From assembly GCF_010509575.1 (NCBI RefSeq), contig NZ_CP048437.1:2170001-2234000 (forward strand): 64,000 nucleotides of DNA, given 5' to 3'. Both the position numbers and the translations under genes were made by a program. This document shows positions 22,087 through 31,111 of this stretch, piece by piece. Source of the DNA: Faecalibacterium duncaniae (GTDB taxonomy: Bacteria; Bacillota; Clostridia; Oscillospirales; Ruminococcaceae). The notes beneath the pieces are model-generated. The model saw nothing but the letters and a program-made list of their open reading frames with translations, was not told where the DNA came from and searched no databases. Every line of letters starts with the position of its first letter. Positions within the stretch are counted from its first letter, which is position 1.

Positions 22087-23184
22087 ATGCCAAGCAAACG
22101 TTCACACGGCGAGGGTACGCTTCGCCACCGCAGCGATGGTCGCTGGGAATTACGTATGATGGACGGCTACCAGAAAGATGGTTCGCCGCGCTTCAAGACC
22201 TTCTATGGCAAGACTCAGAAGGAGGTCAAGCTCAAACTGAAAGAGTATCAGGATGCGCTTATCAGCGGTGTCCAGCTGGACACGATCCTGTACTTCGAGG
22301 ATTGGGCAGATACATGGTTCGAGGGTCACAAGGATAATATCGCTCCCACGACACAGGAAAGCTATAAATACTGCCTGAAAATGCTCAAAGAGGGATTTTA
22401 TCATCGCCCCTTGACCGTCATACGCCCGATCGACATTGAAAACTTTCTGAAAGGGATGCGGCGCGATGGCCGCTCGGATTCTTACATCAGCAAGGCACGA
22501 GGAATGCTCTACCAGATTTTCCAAAAGGCAGAAGCCAATGACCTTGTGCGCCGTAACCCGGTCCGGCTTGCTGAAAAGATGCGGGCAACCGGCACCGCAA
22601 AGCGCAAGGAAGCCTTTACCACAGCGGAAGTCGCCCACTTAATGAAAGTTCTCCCCGATGACCGCATGGGCTTGAGCATCCGGCTTTTGCTCGGCACTGG
22701 AATGAGAATGCAGGAACTTCTGGCTTTGGAGCCGCAGTTTATTGAAGAAGATGGCTCTGTCATTCACATCCGGCAGGCAGTAAAGGTCGTAAAAGGTACA
22801 GTCAGCATCGGCAGTCCGAAATCCAAAGACAGTATCCGGGATATTCCGGTGCCGCTGAATGTTCGCCCGTGCGCCATCAAGCTGCGGGATACCACCGACC
22901 AGTTCATCTGGGAAAGCCCCAAGACCGGCTTGCCCTGCAATCCCACCCATTTCCGGGATGTATTCCGCAAATCTCTGGAAGAAGCGGGCGATGTCCGCTT
23001 GCTCACGCCGCACAGTTGCCGCCACACCTATGTGTCGCAGATGCAGGCGTTGGGCGTGGATATTCAGACCATCCAGAGCATCGTAGGCCATGCCGATACC
23101 GAAATGACTGAGCATTATCTCCATGTTCAGGAATCCATTCGGCAGAGTGCGATCCAGTTGTTCAATGAGGCGTTTTCGGCCTGA
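22087..23184 (+). CDS. int: Tyrosine integrase of the ICE
   Basis: A 365-residue recombinase. An N-terminal AP2-like arm-binding domain (about 10-60) is followed by the SAM-like core-binding domain (70-165) and the catalytic domain. The catalytic residues are all visible: R207 (GTGMRMQE), a lysine at 245 or 247, H309 and R312 (TPHSCRHTY), H335 (IVGHAD) and nucleophile Y344 (EHYLH). It belongs to the Tn916/Tn1549 integrase type. The gene ends 134 bases from the tRNA-Pro gene, whose 3' end should be the attachment core. Confidence 0.93.
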   Translation: MPSKRSHGEGTLRHRSDGRWELRMMDGYQKDGSPRFKTFYGKTQKEVKLKLKEYQDALISGVQLDTILYFEDWADTWFEGHKDNIAPTTQESYKYCLKMLKEGFYHRPLTVIRPIDIENFLKGMRRDGRSDSYISKARGMLYQIFQKAEANDLVRRNPVRLAEKMRATGTAKRKEAFTTAEVAHLMKVLPDDRMGLSIRLLLGTGMRMQELLALEPQFIEEDGSVIHIRQAVKVVKGTVSIGSPKSKDSIRDIPVPLNVRPCAIKLRDTTDQFIWESPKTGLPCNPTHFRDVFRKSLEEAGDVRLLTPHSCRHTYVSQMQALGVDIQTIQSIVGHADTEMTEHYLHVQESIRQSAIQLFNEAFSA

Positions 23185-23217
23185 AAATTGGACGGAACGG
23201 CACTAATTAGACCAGAT

Positions 23218-23318
23218 AAAATCGTTGGCATTGTGGTCAAAATTGTGGTCAAAACCAAATGAGGTCAGCCCACAAACAAAAAAATCCAACGATTTCTAAC
23301 GTGAAATCGTTGGATTTT
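23218..23318. promoter_or_regulatory. Attachment-end repeats and bidirectional terminator
   Basis: TTGTGGTCAAAA occurs twice in perfect tandem (23231-23242, 23243-23254). AAATCGTTGG occurs at 23219-23228 and again at 23304-23313, and inverted at 23286-23295. The last two form the 15-bp stem 23281-23295/23304-23318, which has T runs on both strands. It would stop transcription from both int and the tRNA. Tandem 12-mers near an integrase gene are typical arm-type binding sites. Where the element ends within the last bases before 23319 is not determined. Confidence 0.6.
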
Positions 23319-23396
23319 TGGTCCGAGTGGCGAGAATCGAACTCACGGCCTCTTGAACCCCATTCAAGCGCGCTACCAAAACTGCGCTACACCCGG
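23319..23396 (-). tRNA. tRNA-Pro (GGG)
   Basis: The minus strand reads a complete cloverleaf. The acceptor stem CCGGGTG pairs with CACTCGG; there is a D arm with GCGC, the anticodon arm CTTGA-ATGGGGT-TCAAG with anticodon GGG, and a T arm with TTCGATT. The discriminator A is followed by an encoded CCA. The CCA lies at 23319-23321, directly against the mobile element. A consensus promoter lies just upstream. Confidence 0.93.
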
Positions 23397-23440
23397 ATAT
23401 CGTCCTCTGCCTCCCTACCGAAGCATTGGCGACAACAAAT

Positions 23441-23469
23441 ATTATACGCATCTTTCCGGGTTTTGTCAA
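23441..23469 (-). promoter_or_regulatory. Promoter of tRNA-Pro
   Basis: On the minus strand TTGACA (23464-23469), a 17-base spacer and TATAAT (23441-23446): a perfect consensus promoter about 45 bases before the tRNA 5' end. Confidence 0.9.
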
Positions 23470-23534
23470 CACTTTTCTGCATCTTTTTCTGATTTTTTCA
23501 AGAAAAGTATGATTTTTGTCGTATGAGCGCCGCT

Positions 23535-26417
23535 TTACTTTTTTGCTTTTGCAGCAGTTTCCGCTTCCGCGGCCCGCAACTGCCTGTCCTTTTCCAGCAG
23601 GGGCTTGAGGTACTGGCCGGTAAAGCTGCCGGGTACTTCGGCCACCTGCTCGGGCGTACCCTCGGCAATCACCAGGCCGCCGGCGCTGCCGCCTTCAGGG
23701 CCAAGGTCAATGATGTGATCGGCACACTTGATGAGATCCAGGTTGTGCTCGATGACAATGACCGTGTTGCCCGCATCCACCAGCTTCTGCAGCACCTCGA
23801 TCAGGCGATGCACGTCCGCAATGTGCAGGCCTGTGGTAGGCTCATCGAGGATATACACCGTCTTGCCGGTGCTGCGTCGGGCTAGCTCATTGGCCAGTTT
23901 GACACGCTGGGCCTCGCCGCCGGACAGGGTGGTGGCGCTCTGACCCAGGGTCACATAGCCAAGGCCCACATCCAGCAGGGTCTGCAGCTTGCGGGCGATC
24001 TTGGGCTGGTTTGCAAAGAACACCACCGCCTCTTCCACGGTCATGTTCAGCACGTCGGAGATGGTCTTTTCCTTATACTTTACCTCCAGCGTCTCGCGGT
24101 TATAGCGCGCGCCCTTGCATACCTCGCAGGGGACATAGACATCCGGCAGGAAGTGCATCTCGATCTGCAGGATGCCGTTGCCCTCACAAGCCTCACAGCG
24201 GCCGCCCTTGACGTTGAAGCTGAACCGGCCCGGGCCATAGCCGCGCATCTTTGCATCCTGGGTCTCGGCAAAGACGGCGCGGATATCGTTGAACACGCCG
24301 GTATAGGTGGCCGGGTTGGAGCGGGGCGTGCGGCCGATGGGCTGCTGGTCGATGCCAATGACCTTATCCACGAACTCAAGACCCTCCACCCCGTCGCACT
24401 TGCCCGCACGGCTGCGGGCACCGTTCAGCTCACAGGCCAGCGTCTTGTACAGGATCTCATTGATCAGGCTGGACTTGCCGGAACCGGAAATGCCGGTCAC
24501 ACAGACGAACTCCCCCAGCGGGAACCGGACATCAATGTTGCGCAGGTTGTTTTCCCGGGCACCTTTCACGGTCAGGAAGTTTCCATTGCCGGTGCGGCGG
24601 GTCTGGGGCACAGCAATGCGCTTGCGGCCGGAAAGGTAATCGCCGGTGATGCTTCGCTTGGCCTTACAGATATCCTTCACGGAGCCCGCCGCCACGATCT
24701 CGCCGCCGTGAACGCCCGCGCCGGGGCCCACATCCACGATATAGTCCGCGCTGCGCATGGTATCCTCGTCGTGCTCAACCACGATGACGGTATTACCGAG
24801 GTCCCGCAGGTTCTTCAGGGTCGCAATGAGCTTATCGTTGTCACGCTGGTGCAGGCCAATGCTGGGCTCGTCCAGCACATAGAGCACGCCGGACAGCGCA
24901 CTGCCGATCTGGGTGGTGAGGCGGATGCGCTGGCTCTCGCCGCCGGACAGGGTGCCAGCCGCACGGGCCAGGGTCAGGTAATCCAGACCCACGCTCTGCA
25001 AAAACTGCAGGCGGTTCCGGATCTCCTTCATGATCTGACCGCCGATCTGCCTCTGCTTCTCGGTCAGGTTCGGCTCGTTTTCGGCAATAAATTTCAGCTC
25101 ATCCCGGATGGACATTTCGCAGAACTCGCTGATGTTCTTATCCCCAACGGTCACTGCCAGCACCACCGGCTTCAGGCGCTTGCCGTGGCAGTCCGGGCAC
25201 TCCACGCCGGACATGAAGCTGCCGATCTCTTCCTTCATCCACTCGCTGTTGGTCTCCCGGAAGCGGCGCTCCAGGTTCTCCACAATGCCCTCAAACGTAT
25301 TATAGTAGACACCGCTGCCGAACTCATTGGTTCGGTGCATCTCGATCTTTTCGCCGTTGGTGCCGTAGAGCAGGGCGTTCACCGCCTCGGTGCTCATATC
25401 CTTGATGGGCGTGTCCAGCGTAAAGCCGTATTTTTTACCCAGACCAAGGTAGTACATTTCGCTGACAGAGCCCTCGGCGTAGTACCAGCCGCTGGCCTTG
25501 ATGGCTCCCTGCCGGATGGACAGGTTCTTATTGGGCAGGATGCGTTCCTCGTCCACCCGCATAAACGTACCAAGGCCCGTGCACTTCTCACAGGCACCCT
25601 GGGGGTTGTTGAAGGAGAAGAGCCGGGGCGACAGATCCCCGATGGAGATGCCGTGCTCTGGGCAGGCAAAGTTCTGGCTGAAGGTCATGCATTCCCCACC
25701 GATGACATCGACCTCAGCGATGCCGCCGGTCAGAGCCAGCGCAGTTTCCAGCGAATCCGCCAGACGGCCCCGGATGCCCTTGCGCATGGCAAGGCGGTCC
25801 ACCACGATCTCCACTGTGTGCTTGATGTTCTTTTCCAGCGTGATCTCCTCGTCCAGGTCATACAGATTGCCATCGATCCTCACACGGGAGTAGCCGCCCC
25901 GCCGGGCGGCATCCAGCTCCTTCTGCTGCGTGCCCTTGCGCTGGCGTACCACAGGAGCCAGCACCTGGAATTTGGTGCCGTCCTCCAGCTTGAGCACGGC
26001 ATCCACCATCTCATCCACGGTCTGTTGGCTGATGACACGGCCGCACACCGGGCAGTGGGGCACGCCCACCCGGGCATACAGCAGGCGCAGGTAATCGTAG
26101 ATCTCGGTCACGGTGCCCACGGTAGAGCGGGGGTTGTGGCTGGTGGTCTTCTGGTCAATGGAAATGGCCGGCGACAGGCCGGTGATCTCATCCACATCGG
26201 GCTTGTCCATCCGGCCCAGAAACATCCGGGCGTAGCTGGAAAGGCTCTCCACATAGCGGCGCTGGCCATCGGCATAAATGGTATCGAAGGCAAGGCTCGA
26301 CTTGCCGGAACCGGACAGGCCGGTCATAACAATGAATTTTTCGCGCGGGAGGGTCAGATCAATATTCTTCAGGTTGTGCTCCCGTGCGCCTTTGATGACG
26401 ATCTTATCGTTTGCCAA
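23535..26417 (-). CDS. uvrA: Excinuclease ABC subunit A
   Basis: A 960-residue UvrA with two ABC ATPase halves: Walker [11 protein letters not shown] near residue 30 and GISGSGKSS near 640, with signature LSGGESQR in the first half and LSGGEAQR in the second. Two zinc-binding CxxC pairs are present ([13 protein letters not shown]). It scans DNA for bulky lesions with UvrB. The start is taken as TTG 26417 after GAGGGAGAA, giving the usual opening [16 protein letters not shown] longer ATG start would lie deep in uvrB. It overlaps uvrB by 14 bases and is cotranscribed. The C-terminus has a short alanine/lysine tail. Confidence 0.96.
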   Translation of the reverse strand: MANDKIVIKGAREHNLKNIDLTLPREKFIVMTGLSGSGKSSLAFDTIYADGQRRYVESLSSYARMFLGRMDKPDVDEITGLSPAISIDQKTTSHNPRSTVGTVTEIYDYLRLLYARVGVPHCPVCGRVISQQTVDEMVDAVLKLEDGTKFQVLAPVVRQRKGTQQKELDAARRGGYSRVRIDGNLYDLDEEITLEKNIKHTVEIVVDRLAMRKGIRGRLADSLETALALTGGIAEVDVIGGECMTFSQNFACPEHGISIGDLSPRLFSFNNPQGACEKCTGLGTFMRVDEERILPNKNLSIRQGAIKASGWYYAEGSVSEMYYLGLGKKYGFTLDTPIKDMSTEAVNALLYGTNGEKIEMHRTNEFGSGVYYNTFEGIVENLERRFRETNSEWMKEEIGSFMSGVECPDCHGKRLKPVVLAVTVGDKNISEFCEMSIRDELKFIAENEPNLTEKQRQIGGQIMKEIRNRLQFLQSVGLDYLTLARAAGTLSGGESQRIRLTTQIGSALSGVLYVLDEPSIGLHQRDNDKLIATLKNLRDLGNTVIVVEHDEDTMRSADYIVDVGPGAGVHGGEIVAAGSVKDICKAKRSITGDYLSGRKRIAVPQTRRTGNGNFLTVKGARENNLRNIDVRFPLGEFVCVTGISGSGKSSLINEILYKTLACELNGARSRAGKCDGVEGLEFVDKVIGIDQQPIGRTPRSNPATYTGVFNDIRAVFAETQDAKMRGYGPGRFSFNVKGGRCEACEGNGILQIEMHFLPDVYVPCEVCKGARYNRETLEVKYKEKTISDVLNMTVEEAVVFFANQPKIARKLQTLLDVGLGYVTLGQSATTLSGGEAQRVKLANELARRSTGKTVYILDEPTTGLHIADVHRLIEVLQKLVDAGNTVIVIEHNLDLIKCADHIIDLGPEGGSAGGLVIAEGTPEQVAEVPGSFTGQYLKPLLEKDRQLRAAEAETAAKAKK

Positions 26418-28461
26418 GGTACTTTCTCCCTCTTCTCTGTGTCTGTGCATGGTTCTGCCTGCGCTCGGTCTCGGCATCCGAGTCCACAGTGGGGTTCTCG
26501 CCCCGGCGCAGGCGGTCGATCTGGTCACGCAGGAAGGCCGCATGCTCAAATTCTAGCAGCTTGGCGGCCTCCTTCATCTCCCGGGTCAGGCGCTCGATGG
26601 CAGCTTCCCGCTCCAGTTTGCCCATGCGGCGGGTATTCCGCTTTGCGTTCTCCGCCTTATCGCTGATCTCAATGCTGTCCGCAATGGCCTTGACGATGGT
26701 CTTAGGCACGATGCCGTGTTCTTCATTGTAGGCCATTTGGATGGCACGGCGGCGCTCGGTCTCGGTGATGGCGCGTTCCATGCTGTCCGTCACCTCATCG
26801 GCGTACATGATGACCAGACCCTCGGCGTTGCGGGCCGCGCGGCCAATGGTCTGGATGAGGCTGGTCTCACTGCGCAGAAAGCCTTCCTTGTCGGCATCCA
26901 GGATCGCCACAAGGCTGACCTCCGGCAGATCCAGGCCCTCACGCAGGAGGTTGATGCCCACCACCACATCGATGGAGCCCAGGCGCAGATCTTTGATGAT
27001 CTCCATCCGTTCAAAGGTATCTACCTCGTGGTGCATATATTTGACCTTGATGCCCTGCTCGGTCAAGAAGTCGGTCAGGTCCTCGGCCATCTTCTTGGTC
27101 AGGGTGGTCACAAGAACACGCTCGTTCTTCGCCGTGCGGGCGTTGATCTCGCCCAGCAGGTCAGTCACCTGCCCCTCCACAGGCCGCACCGAGATCAGCG
27201 GGTCCAGCAGGCCGGTGGGCCGGATGACCTGCTGCGCGATCCGGGTGCTGTTCCGGCGCTCGTACTCGCCCGGCGTGGCCGAGACGAACACCATCTGGTT
27301 CAGTTTGCTTTCCACCTCCTCAAACTTGAGGGGACGGTTGTCAAAGGCCGACGGCAGACGGAAGCCGTATTCCACCAGCGTCTTTTTGCGGGCGTAGTCG
27401 CCGCCGTACATAGCACGCACCTGCGGCAGGGTCACATGGCTCTCATCCACAAAAAGCAGAAAATCCTCCGGGAAATAATCCAGCAGGGTGGTGGGCATAC
27501 TGCCCGGCGCACGGCCCGACAGCACCGCCGAGTAGTTCTCGATGCCCTTGCAGATCCCCACTTCGGTCAGCATCTCGATGTCGTAGTTCGTTCGCTGCTG
27601 GATGCGCTGGGCTTCAATGAGCTTGCCCTCGGCGGTAAACTTCTTCACCTGCTCGTCGCACTCGGCGCGGATCTTTTCAATGGCCGCTGCCTTTTTATCG
27701 GCGCTGACGATGTAGTGGCTGGCCGGGAAGATGGCCACATGCTTCACCACGTTCTGCCGGGTGCCGGTAACGGGGTTGAACTCCGTGATGCGGTCGATCT
27801 CATCCCCGAAGAACTCCACCCGGATGGCAAGGTCGCTCATGTAGGCCAGATAGATATCCACCGTGTCGCCGTGAACACGGAACTTATTGCGAATAAAATT
27901 GATGTCGTTCCGCTCATATTGCAGGGTGACCAGCTTTTTGCACAGGTCATCCCGCTCCATCTGCATCCCGGGCCGCAGGCTGATGACCATGCTGCGGTAA
28001 TCGATGGGGTCACCCAGAGAGTAGATACAGGACACCGATGCCACAATGATGACATCCCGCCGCTCCGAAAGCGCCGCCGTGGCCGAGTGGCGCAGGCGGT
28101 CGATCTCATCGTTGATGGCGCTGTCCTTTTCAATGTAGGTATCGGTGCTGGGGATGTAGGCTTCGGGCTGGTAGTAATCGTAGTAGGAAACAAAATACTC
28201 CACCGCATTGTCCGGGAAGAACGAGCGGAACTCGGTGCAGAGCTGGGCCGCCAGCGTCTTATTATGGGCCAGCACCAGCGTGGGGCGGTTGCACCGGGCA
28301 ATCACGTTGGCCATGGTAAAGGTCTTGCCGCTGCCGGTCACACCCAGCAGGGTCTGGCAGCGGTCGCCCCGCTCAACGCCCTCTACCAGCTGCTCAATGG
28401 CCTGGGGCTGGTCGCCCGTGGGGGCATAGTTGGAGACGAGATGGAACTGTTCATCGGCCAT
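26404..28461 (-). CDS. uvrB: Excinuclease ABC subunit B
   Basis: A 685-residue UvrB with Walker [14 protein letters not shown] (about residue 40), the tyrosine-rich beta-hairpin region ([13 protein letters not shown]), helicase motifs ([18 protein letters not shown]) and a C-terminal UVR motif that recruits UvrC. It verifies damage handed over by UvrA. It is the first gene of the uvrB-uvrA operon. The promoter at 28521 and the palindrome at 28492 lie just upstream. The AGAAAGGAGAACTGAG site is strong. Confidence 0.97.
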   Translation of the reverse strand: MADEQFHLVSNYAPTGDQPQAIEQLVEGVERGDRCQTLLGVTGSGKTFTMANVIARCNRPTLVLAHNKTLAAQLCTEFRSFFPDNAVEYFVSYYDYYQPEAYIPSTDTYIEKDSAINDEIDRLRHSATAALSERRDVIIVASVSCIYSLGDPIDYRSMVISLRPGMQMERDDLCKKLVTLQYERNDINFIRNKFRVHGDTVDIYLAYMSDLAIRVEFFGDEIDRITEFNPVTGTRQNVVKHVAIFPASHYIVSADKKAAAIEKIRAECDEQVKKFTAEGKLIEAQRIQQRTNYDIEMLTEVGICKGIENYSAVLSGRAPGSMPTTLLDYFPEDFLLFVDESHVTLPQVRAMYGGDYARKKTLVEYGFRLPSAFDNRPLKFEEVESKLNQMVFVSATPGEYERRNSTRIAQQVIRPTGLLDPLISVRPVEGQVTDLLGEINARTAKNERVLVTTLTKKMAEDLTDFLTEQGIKVKYMHHEVDTFERMEIIKDLRLGSIDVVVGINLLREGLDLPEVSLVAILDADKEGFLRSETSLIQTIGRAARNAEGLVIMYADEVTDSMERAITETERRRAIQMAYNEEHGIVPKTIVKAIADSIEISDKAENAKRNTRRMGKLEREAAIERLTREMKEAAKLLEFEHAAFLRDQIDRLRRGENPTVDSDAETERRQNHAQTQRRGRKYLGKR

Positions 28462-28491
28462 GTCTCAGTTCTCCTTTCTGTTCTCAGATAG

Positions 28492-28505
28492 AACTACAAA
28501 TAGTT
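28492..28505 (-). promoter_or_regulatory. Palindrome in uvrB 5' untranslated region (possible operator)
   Basis: AACTA-CAAA-TAGTT, a perfect interrupted palindrome, lies about 10-20 bases downstream of the expected uvrB transcription start. It is an operator-like position. It does not match the Gram-positive LexA box GAAC-N4-GTTC, although a diverged LexA is possible. Confidence 0.35.
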
Positions 28506-28520
28506 GTGCTTTTCATGTTG

Positions 28521-28549
28521 ATTATAACACAATTATTTTATAATATCAA
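28521..28549 (-). promoter_or_regulatory. Promoter of uvrB-uvrA
   Basis: On the minus strand TTGATA (28544-28549), 17-base spacer, TATAAT (28521-28526). It overlaps the last codon of radC. Confidence 0.85.
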
Positions 28550-29271
28550 TACGGCCTGAGCATCTCCCCGGTCTGGAAATCGTAGAACGGCAGGCGGTTG
28601 GCCTCCCGCATGGAGAAATATTCGCTCTCGGTCAGGATGATGTGATCCCGCAGATGCACCTTGACCAGCCCCAGCGCCCGGACGATATTCTCGGTGGCCA
28701 TCAGATCCTCCCGCGAGGGCAGGGCCACGCCGTTGGGGTGGTTATGGCAGAGCACCACACTGTCGGTACCGCCCTTGAGGGCTGCCGCCACCACATCCTT
28801 GATCTCCAGACTCACCCGGTCGCTGGTGCCGTCCCGCAGCCAGAACAGCCCCTTGATGCGGCTGCGGCCATCCAGCGCAGTCAGCAGGGCGCGTTCCTGC
28901 ACAGTCCCGGCAAACTGTGCCATCAGGTATTCGACCAGCTGGTCGGTGGTCTTCATGCATTTTTTTCCGTTGACCGCACACTGGGTATAGTATCTGCCGA
29001 CCTGCGGCAAAAGATGCAGCATCCGGGCGGTGGAGGGGCCTACGCCCTCCACTGTCAGCAGATCCTCCTCGGAAGCATCCAGCACCCCGGCAAAGTCTCC
29101 GAACCGGTCCATGAGGACATGGGCAAGGCCGTTGGTGTCCTTGCGGGTGTTGGTGATATAAAGGACATATTCCAGCACTTCGTGGGGTTCCAGACTTTCC
29201 AGTCCGTACTGCTCTACCCGGGCGCGCATCCGCTGGCGGTGCCCCTTATGCTGGCTGCTTTCCTTCGCCAT
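28546..29271 (-). CDS. radC: RadC-family JAB-domain protein
   Basis: A 241-residue protein with an N-terminal helix-hairpin-helix region (LLTVEGVGPSTARML, about 65-80) and a C-terminal JAB/MPN metalloprotease-like domain with the motif LCHNHPNGVALPSREDL (about 175-190) and a preceding glutamate. The family was named after a repair phenotype now known to belong to another gene, and its true role is unsettled. It lies upstream of uvrB on the same strand, which may be coincidental. The ribosome binding site AAAAGGAG is clear. Confidence 0.92.
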   Translation of the reverse strand: MAKESSQHKGHRQRMRARVEQYGLESLEPHEVLEYVLYITNTRKDTNGLAHVLMDRFGDFAGVLDASEEDLLTVEGVGPSTARMLHLLPQVGRYYTQCAVNGKKCMKTTDQLVEYLMAQFAGTVQERALLTALDGRSRIKGLFWLRDGTSDRVSLEIKDVVAAALKGGTDSVVLCHNHPNGVALPSREDLMATENIVRALGLVKVHLRDHIILTESEYFSMREANRLPFYDFQTGEMLRPY

Positions 29272-29300
29272 GGTCGTTCTCCTTTTGCGTTATTACTCTA

Positions 29301-29328
29301 ATAGTACCGTTTTTTCAGCAAAACACAA
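29301..29328 (-). promoter_or_regulatory. Promoter of radC
   Basis: On the minus strand TTGTGT (29323-29328), 16-base spacer, TACTAT (29301-29306). Confidence 0.6.
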
Positions 29329-29409
29329 GGGGGCACAGGAAATATTCTGCGTTGACTTCAAAGAAAGGGTGGTTTATTATAGAGAAAAGGCTTTTTTATG
29401 AATCAATAT

Positions 29410-29554
29410 GCCCTCTCAGTCAAAGCCTGCGGCTTTGCCAGCTCTCCCAAAGGGAGAGCCCCTTGTGGCTCTCGGTCAGCATGTACTGAACCCGGGAGAT
29501 GCATTGCCTCTCCCTTTGGGAGAGGTGGATTTGCGAAGCAAAGACGGAGAGGGC
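29410..29554. repeat. Dispersed palindromic repeat, unit A
   Basis: About 145 bases bounded by GCCCTCTCAGTC and GACGGAGAGGGC, which are near-perfect inverted repeats of each other apart from a central base. Inside are two further palindromes, GCTCTCCCAAAGGGAGAGC and GCCTCTCCCTTTGGGAGAGG. Related units occur at 42741, 42876 and 55895, and the ends alone at 52479. It lies between radC and the RluA gene, and contains no gene. Confidence 0.75.
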
Positions 29555-29585
29555 TTGTCTTTCATCCAATAAAAGGAACGATCTT

Positions 29586-30596
29586 ATGAAACAATTTACT
29601 GCCACCGCAAACGACGAGGGCGTGCGGCTTTCCCGCTTTGTCCAGAGCGTGACGCGCGATCTCCCCACCAGCCTGCTGTACAAGAGCTTCCGCAACAAGC
29701 GGGTCAAGGTCAACGGCAAAAAAGGAGCCCCCGAGGATCGGCTCAAGGCGGGCGATCTCATTGAGCTGTACATCAACGATGAATTCTTCCCGCCCGAGGG
29801 CGCAAAGCCTGCAGCCCGCAAGCCTGCCCCCAAAAAGCAGCAGAACCAGCCCAAGGTGACCGTCATCTATGAGGACGAGAACATTGCCGTGCTGTACAAG
29901 CCCACCCACCTGCTCTGCCACAGCGACCGCACCGGCGATGCCAACCTTGTGGACGCATTCACCCAGTATCTGGCCCAGAAGGGCGAGTACGATGCGGGCG
30001 GCGAGAATCGCTTCAAGCCCGGCATCTGCAACCGGCTGGACCGCGGCACCGAGGGGCTGGTGATCGCGGCCAAGAGCTACGCCGCCCTGCGGGATATGAA
30101 CGAGATCATCCGCACCGACCTGCTCAAAAAGGAATACTACACCATCACCGTGGGCATCCCCCAGAGCGGACGGTTCACGGCCTGGTGGGAGCACGACGAA
30201 AAGAACAACAAGGTCAGCATCCATGCCCACCAATCTCAGGATGAGCGCCGCAAGCAGATCATCACCGATGTGGATGTTCTGCGCACCGCCGGGCCGTTTG
30301 CGCTGTGCAAGATCGGCCTGGTCACGGGCCGCACCCACCAAATCCGCGCGCATCTGGCCTACTTGGGCAAGCCGGTGCTGGGAGATATCAAATACGGCAA
30401 CCGCAAGATGAACGAGCGCACCGGCACCCGGACACAGGCTCTCTGCGCCGTCCGCATCAGCTTCCTGGATATCCCGGAGGAAAACAGCCTGCGCTATCTC
30501 TCCGGCAAGGTCATCAAGCTGAAAGACCCCCAGATCGTCAAACAGTTCGACGCGCTGGATAAGAATAAAGAAGGAGCAACATCATGGCAGACCTGA
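29586..30596 (+). CDS. RluA-family 23S rRNA pseudouridine synthase
   Basis: A 336-residue enzyme. An S4-like RNA-binding segment at residues about 12-65 (LSRFVQSVTRDLPTSLLYKS, then VKVNGKKG) precedes the catalytic domain with NRLDRGTEGLVIAAKS, in which the aspartate is the catalytic residue, and the RTHQIRAHLAYLGKPVLGD motif. It isomerises uridines in rRNA. ATG 29586 follows AAAGGA. The gene shares 13 bases with the PAS protein gene downstream. The exact target position cannot be assigned. Confidence 0.9.
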   Translation: MKQFTATANDEGVRLSRFVQSVTRDLPTSLLYKSFRNKRVKVNGKKGAPEDRLKAGDLIELYINDEFFPPEGAKPAARKPAPKKQQNQPKVTVIYEDENIAVLYKPTHLLCHSDRTGDANLVDAFTQYLAQKGEYDAGGENRFKPGICNRLDRGTEGLVIAAKSYAALRDMNEIIRTDLLKKEYYTITVGIPQSGRFTAWWEHDEKNNKVSIHAHQSQDERRKQIITDVDVLRTAGPFALCKIGLVTGRTHQIRAHLAYLGKPVLGDIKYGNRKMNERTGTRTQALCAVRISFLDIPEENSLRYLSGKVIKLKDPQIVKQFDALDKNKEGATSWQT

Positions 30597-30961
30597 ACGC
30601 CTATTTCAAAAGCATCATCGACCAGGACCGCGAGGCCGTGGTTATCTGCGACCTGGATCACACCATCCTCTATATGAACCCTGCCGCTGTGGTGGATTAC
30701 GGCAAATATGGCGGCGCTTCCCTGCTGGGCAAAAGCCTTCTGGCCTGCCACAACCCCCATTCGGTGGAAGCCATCCGCAAGGTGATCGAGTGGTTCGCGA
30801 CGGATACCAGCCACAACATCGTCTATACCTATCACAACGCAAAGCATGACCGCGATGTCTACATGGTTGCCCTGCGGGACGAGGACGGTACCCTGATCGG
30901 CTACTACGAGAAGCATGATTCCCGAAAAGCTGAAACTATGAAGCAGTACGATTTGTTCTGA
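30584..30961 (+). CDS. Stand-alone PAS-domain protein
   Basis: A 125-residue soluble protein that is essentially one PAS domain: MADLNAYFKSIIDQDREAVV, ICDLDHTILYMNPAAVVDY, then helices around SLLACHNPHSVEAIRKVIEW and the closing strands DVYMVALRDEDGTLIGYYEKH. A single PAS domain without kinase or output domain presumably binds a small ligand or another protein. It overlaps the RluA gene by 13 bases and is translated with it. The conserved HN-S pattern suggests a defined ligand, but none can be named. Confidence 0.8.
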   Translation: MADLNAYFKSIIDQDREAVVICDLDHTILYMNPAAVVDYGKYGGASLLGKSLLACHNPHSVEAIRKVIEWFATDTSHNIVYTYHNAKHDRDVYMVALRDEDGTLIGYYEKHDSRKAETMKQYDLF

Positions 30962-31047
30962 CAAAGAAAAGCGAACTCCACACAAAAAAGACTTTGCCGC
31001 CTACCCCCGTGCGAAGATGCTACTCTGCTATACCTCCCGCATAGACA

Positions 31048-31096
31048 AAACGAACGCCTGCCGGGCTTTTCTCACACGGCAGGCGTTCGTTCTTTT
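31048..31096. terminator. Bidirectional terminator between PAS and fprA genes
   Basis: A 15-bp stem, AACGAACGCCTGCCG (31048-31062) with CGGCAGGCGTTCGTT (31076-31090), then CTTTTT on the plus strand and TTTTG on the minus strand. It serves two convergent genes. Confidence 0.9.
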
Positions 31097-31111
31097 TATG
31101 GGGTCGATTCG

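Larger units (their letters stand above)
1..23318. mobile_element. Integrase-end portion of an ICE/IME inserted at tRNA-Pro
   Basis: The stretch holds a mobilization gene set (mobC, relaxase), a huge helicase gene, cargo, Xre regulators, a sigma-like factor, an excisionase and a tyrosine integrase. It ends exactly where the CCA end of a tRNA-Pro gene begins. Integration at the 3' end of a tRNA next to the integrase gene is the usual architecture for tyrosine-recombinase elements. Only one end is visible: the type IV secretion genes and the other attachment site would lie left of the window. The cargo at about 4,680-17,700 is clearly more AT-rich than both the backbone and the chromosome. Whether the element transfers itself or only rides on another cannot be told from this part. 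Confidence 0.85.

Noticed and set aside
24153..28491. Long plus-strand frames (837 and 591 codons) opposite uvrA and uvrB
   Set aside because: Antisense shadows of two highly conserved genes, with biased composition and no homology signals.
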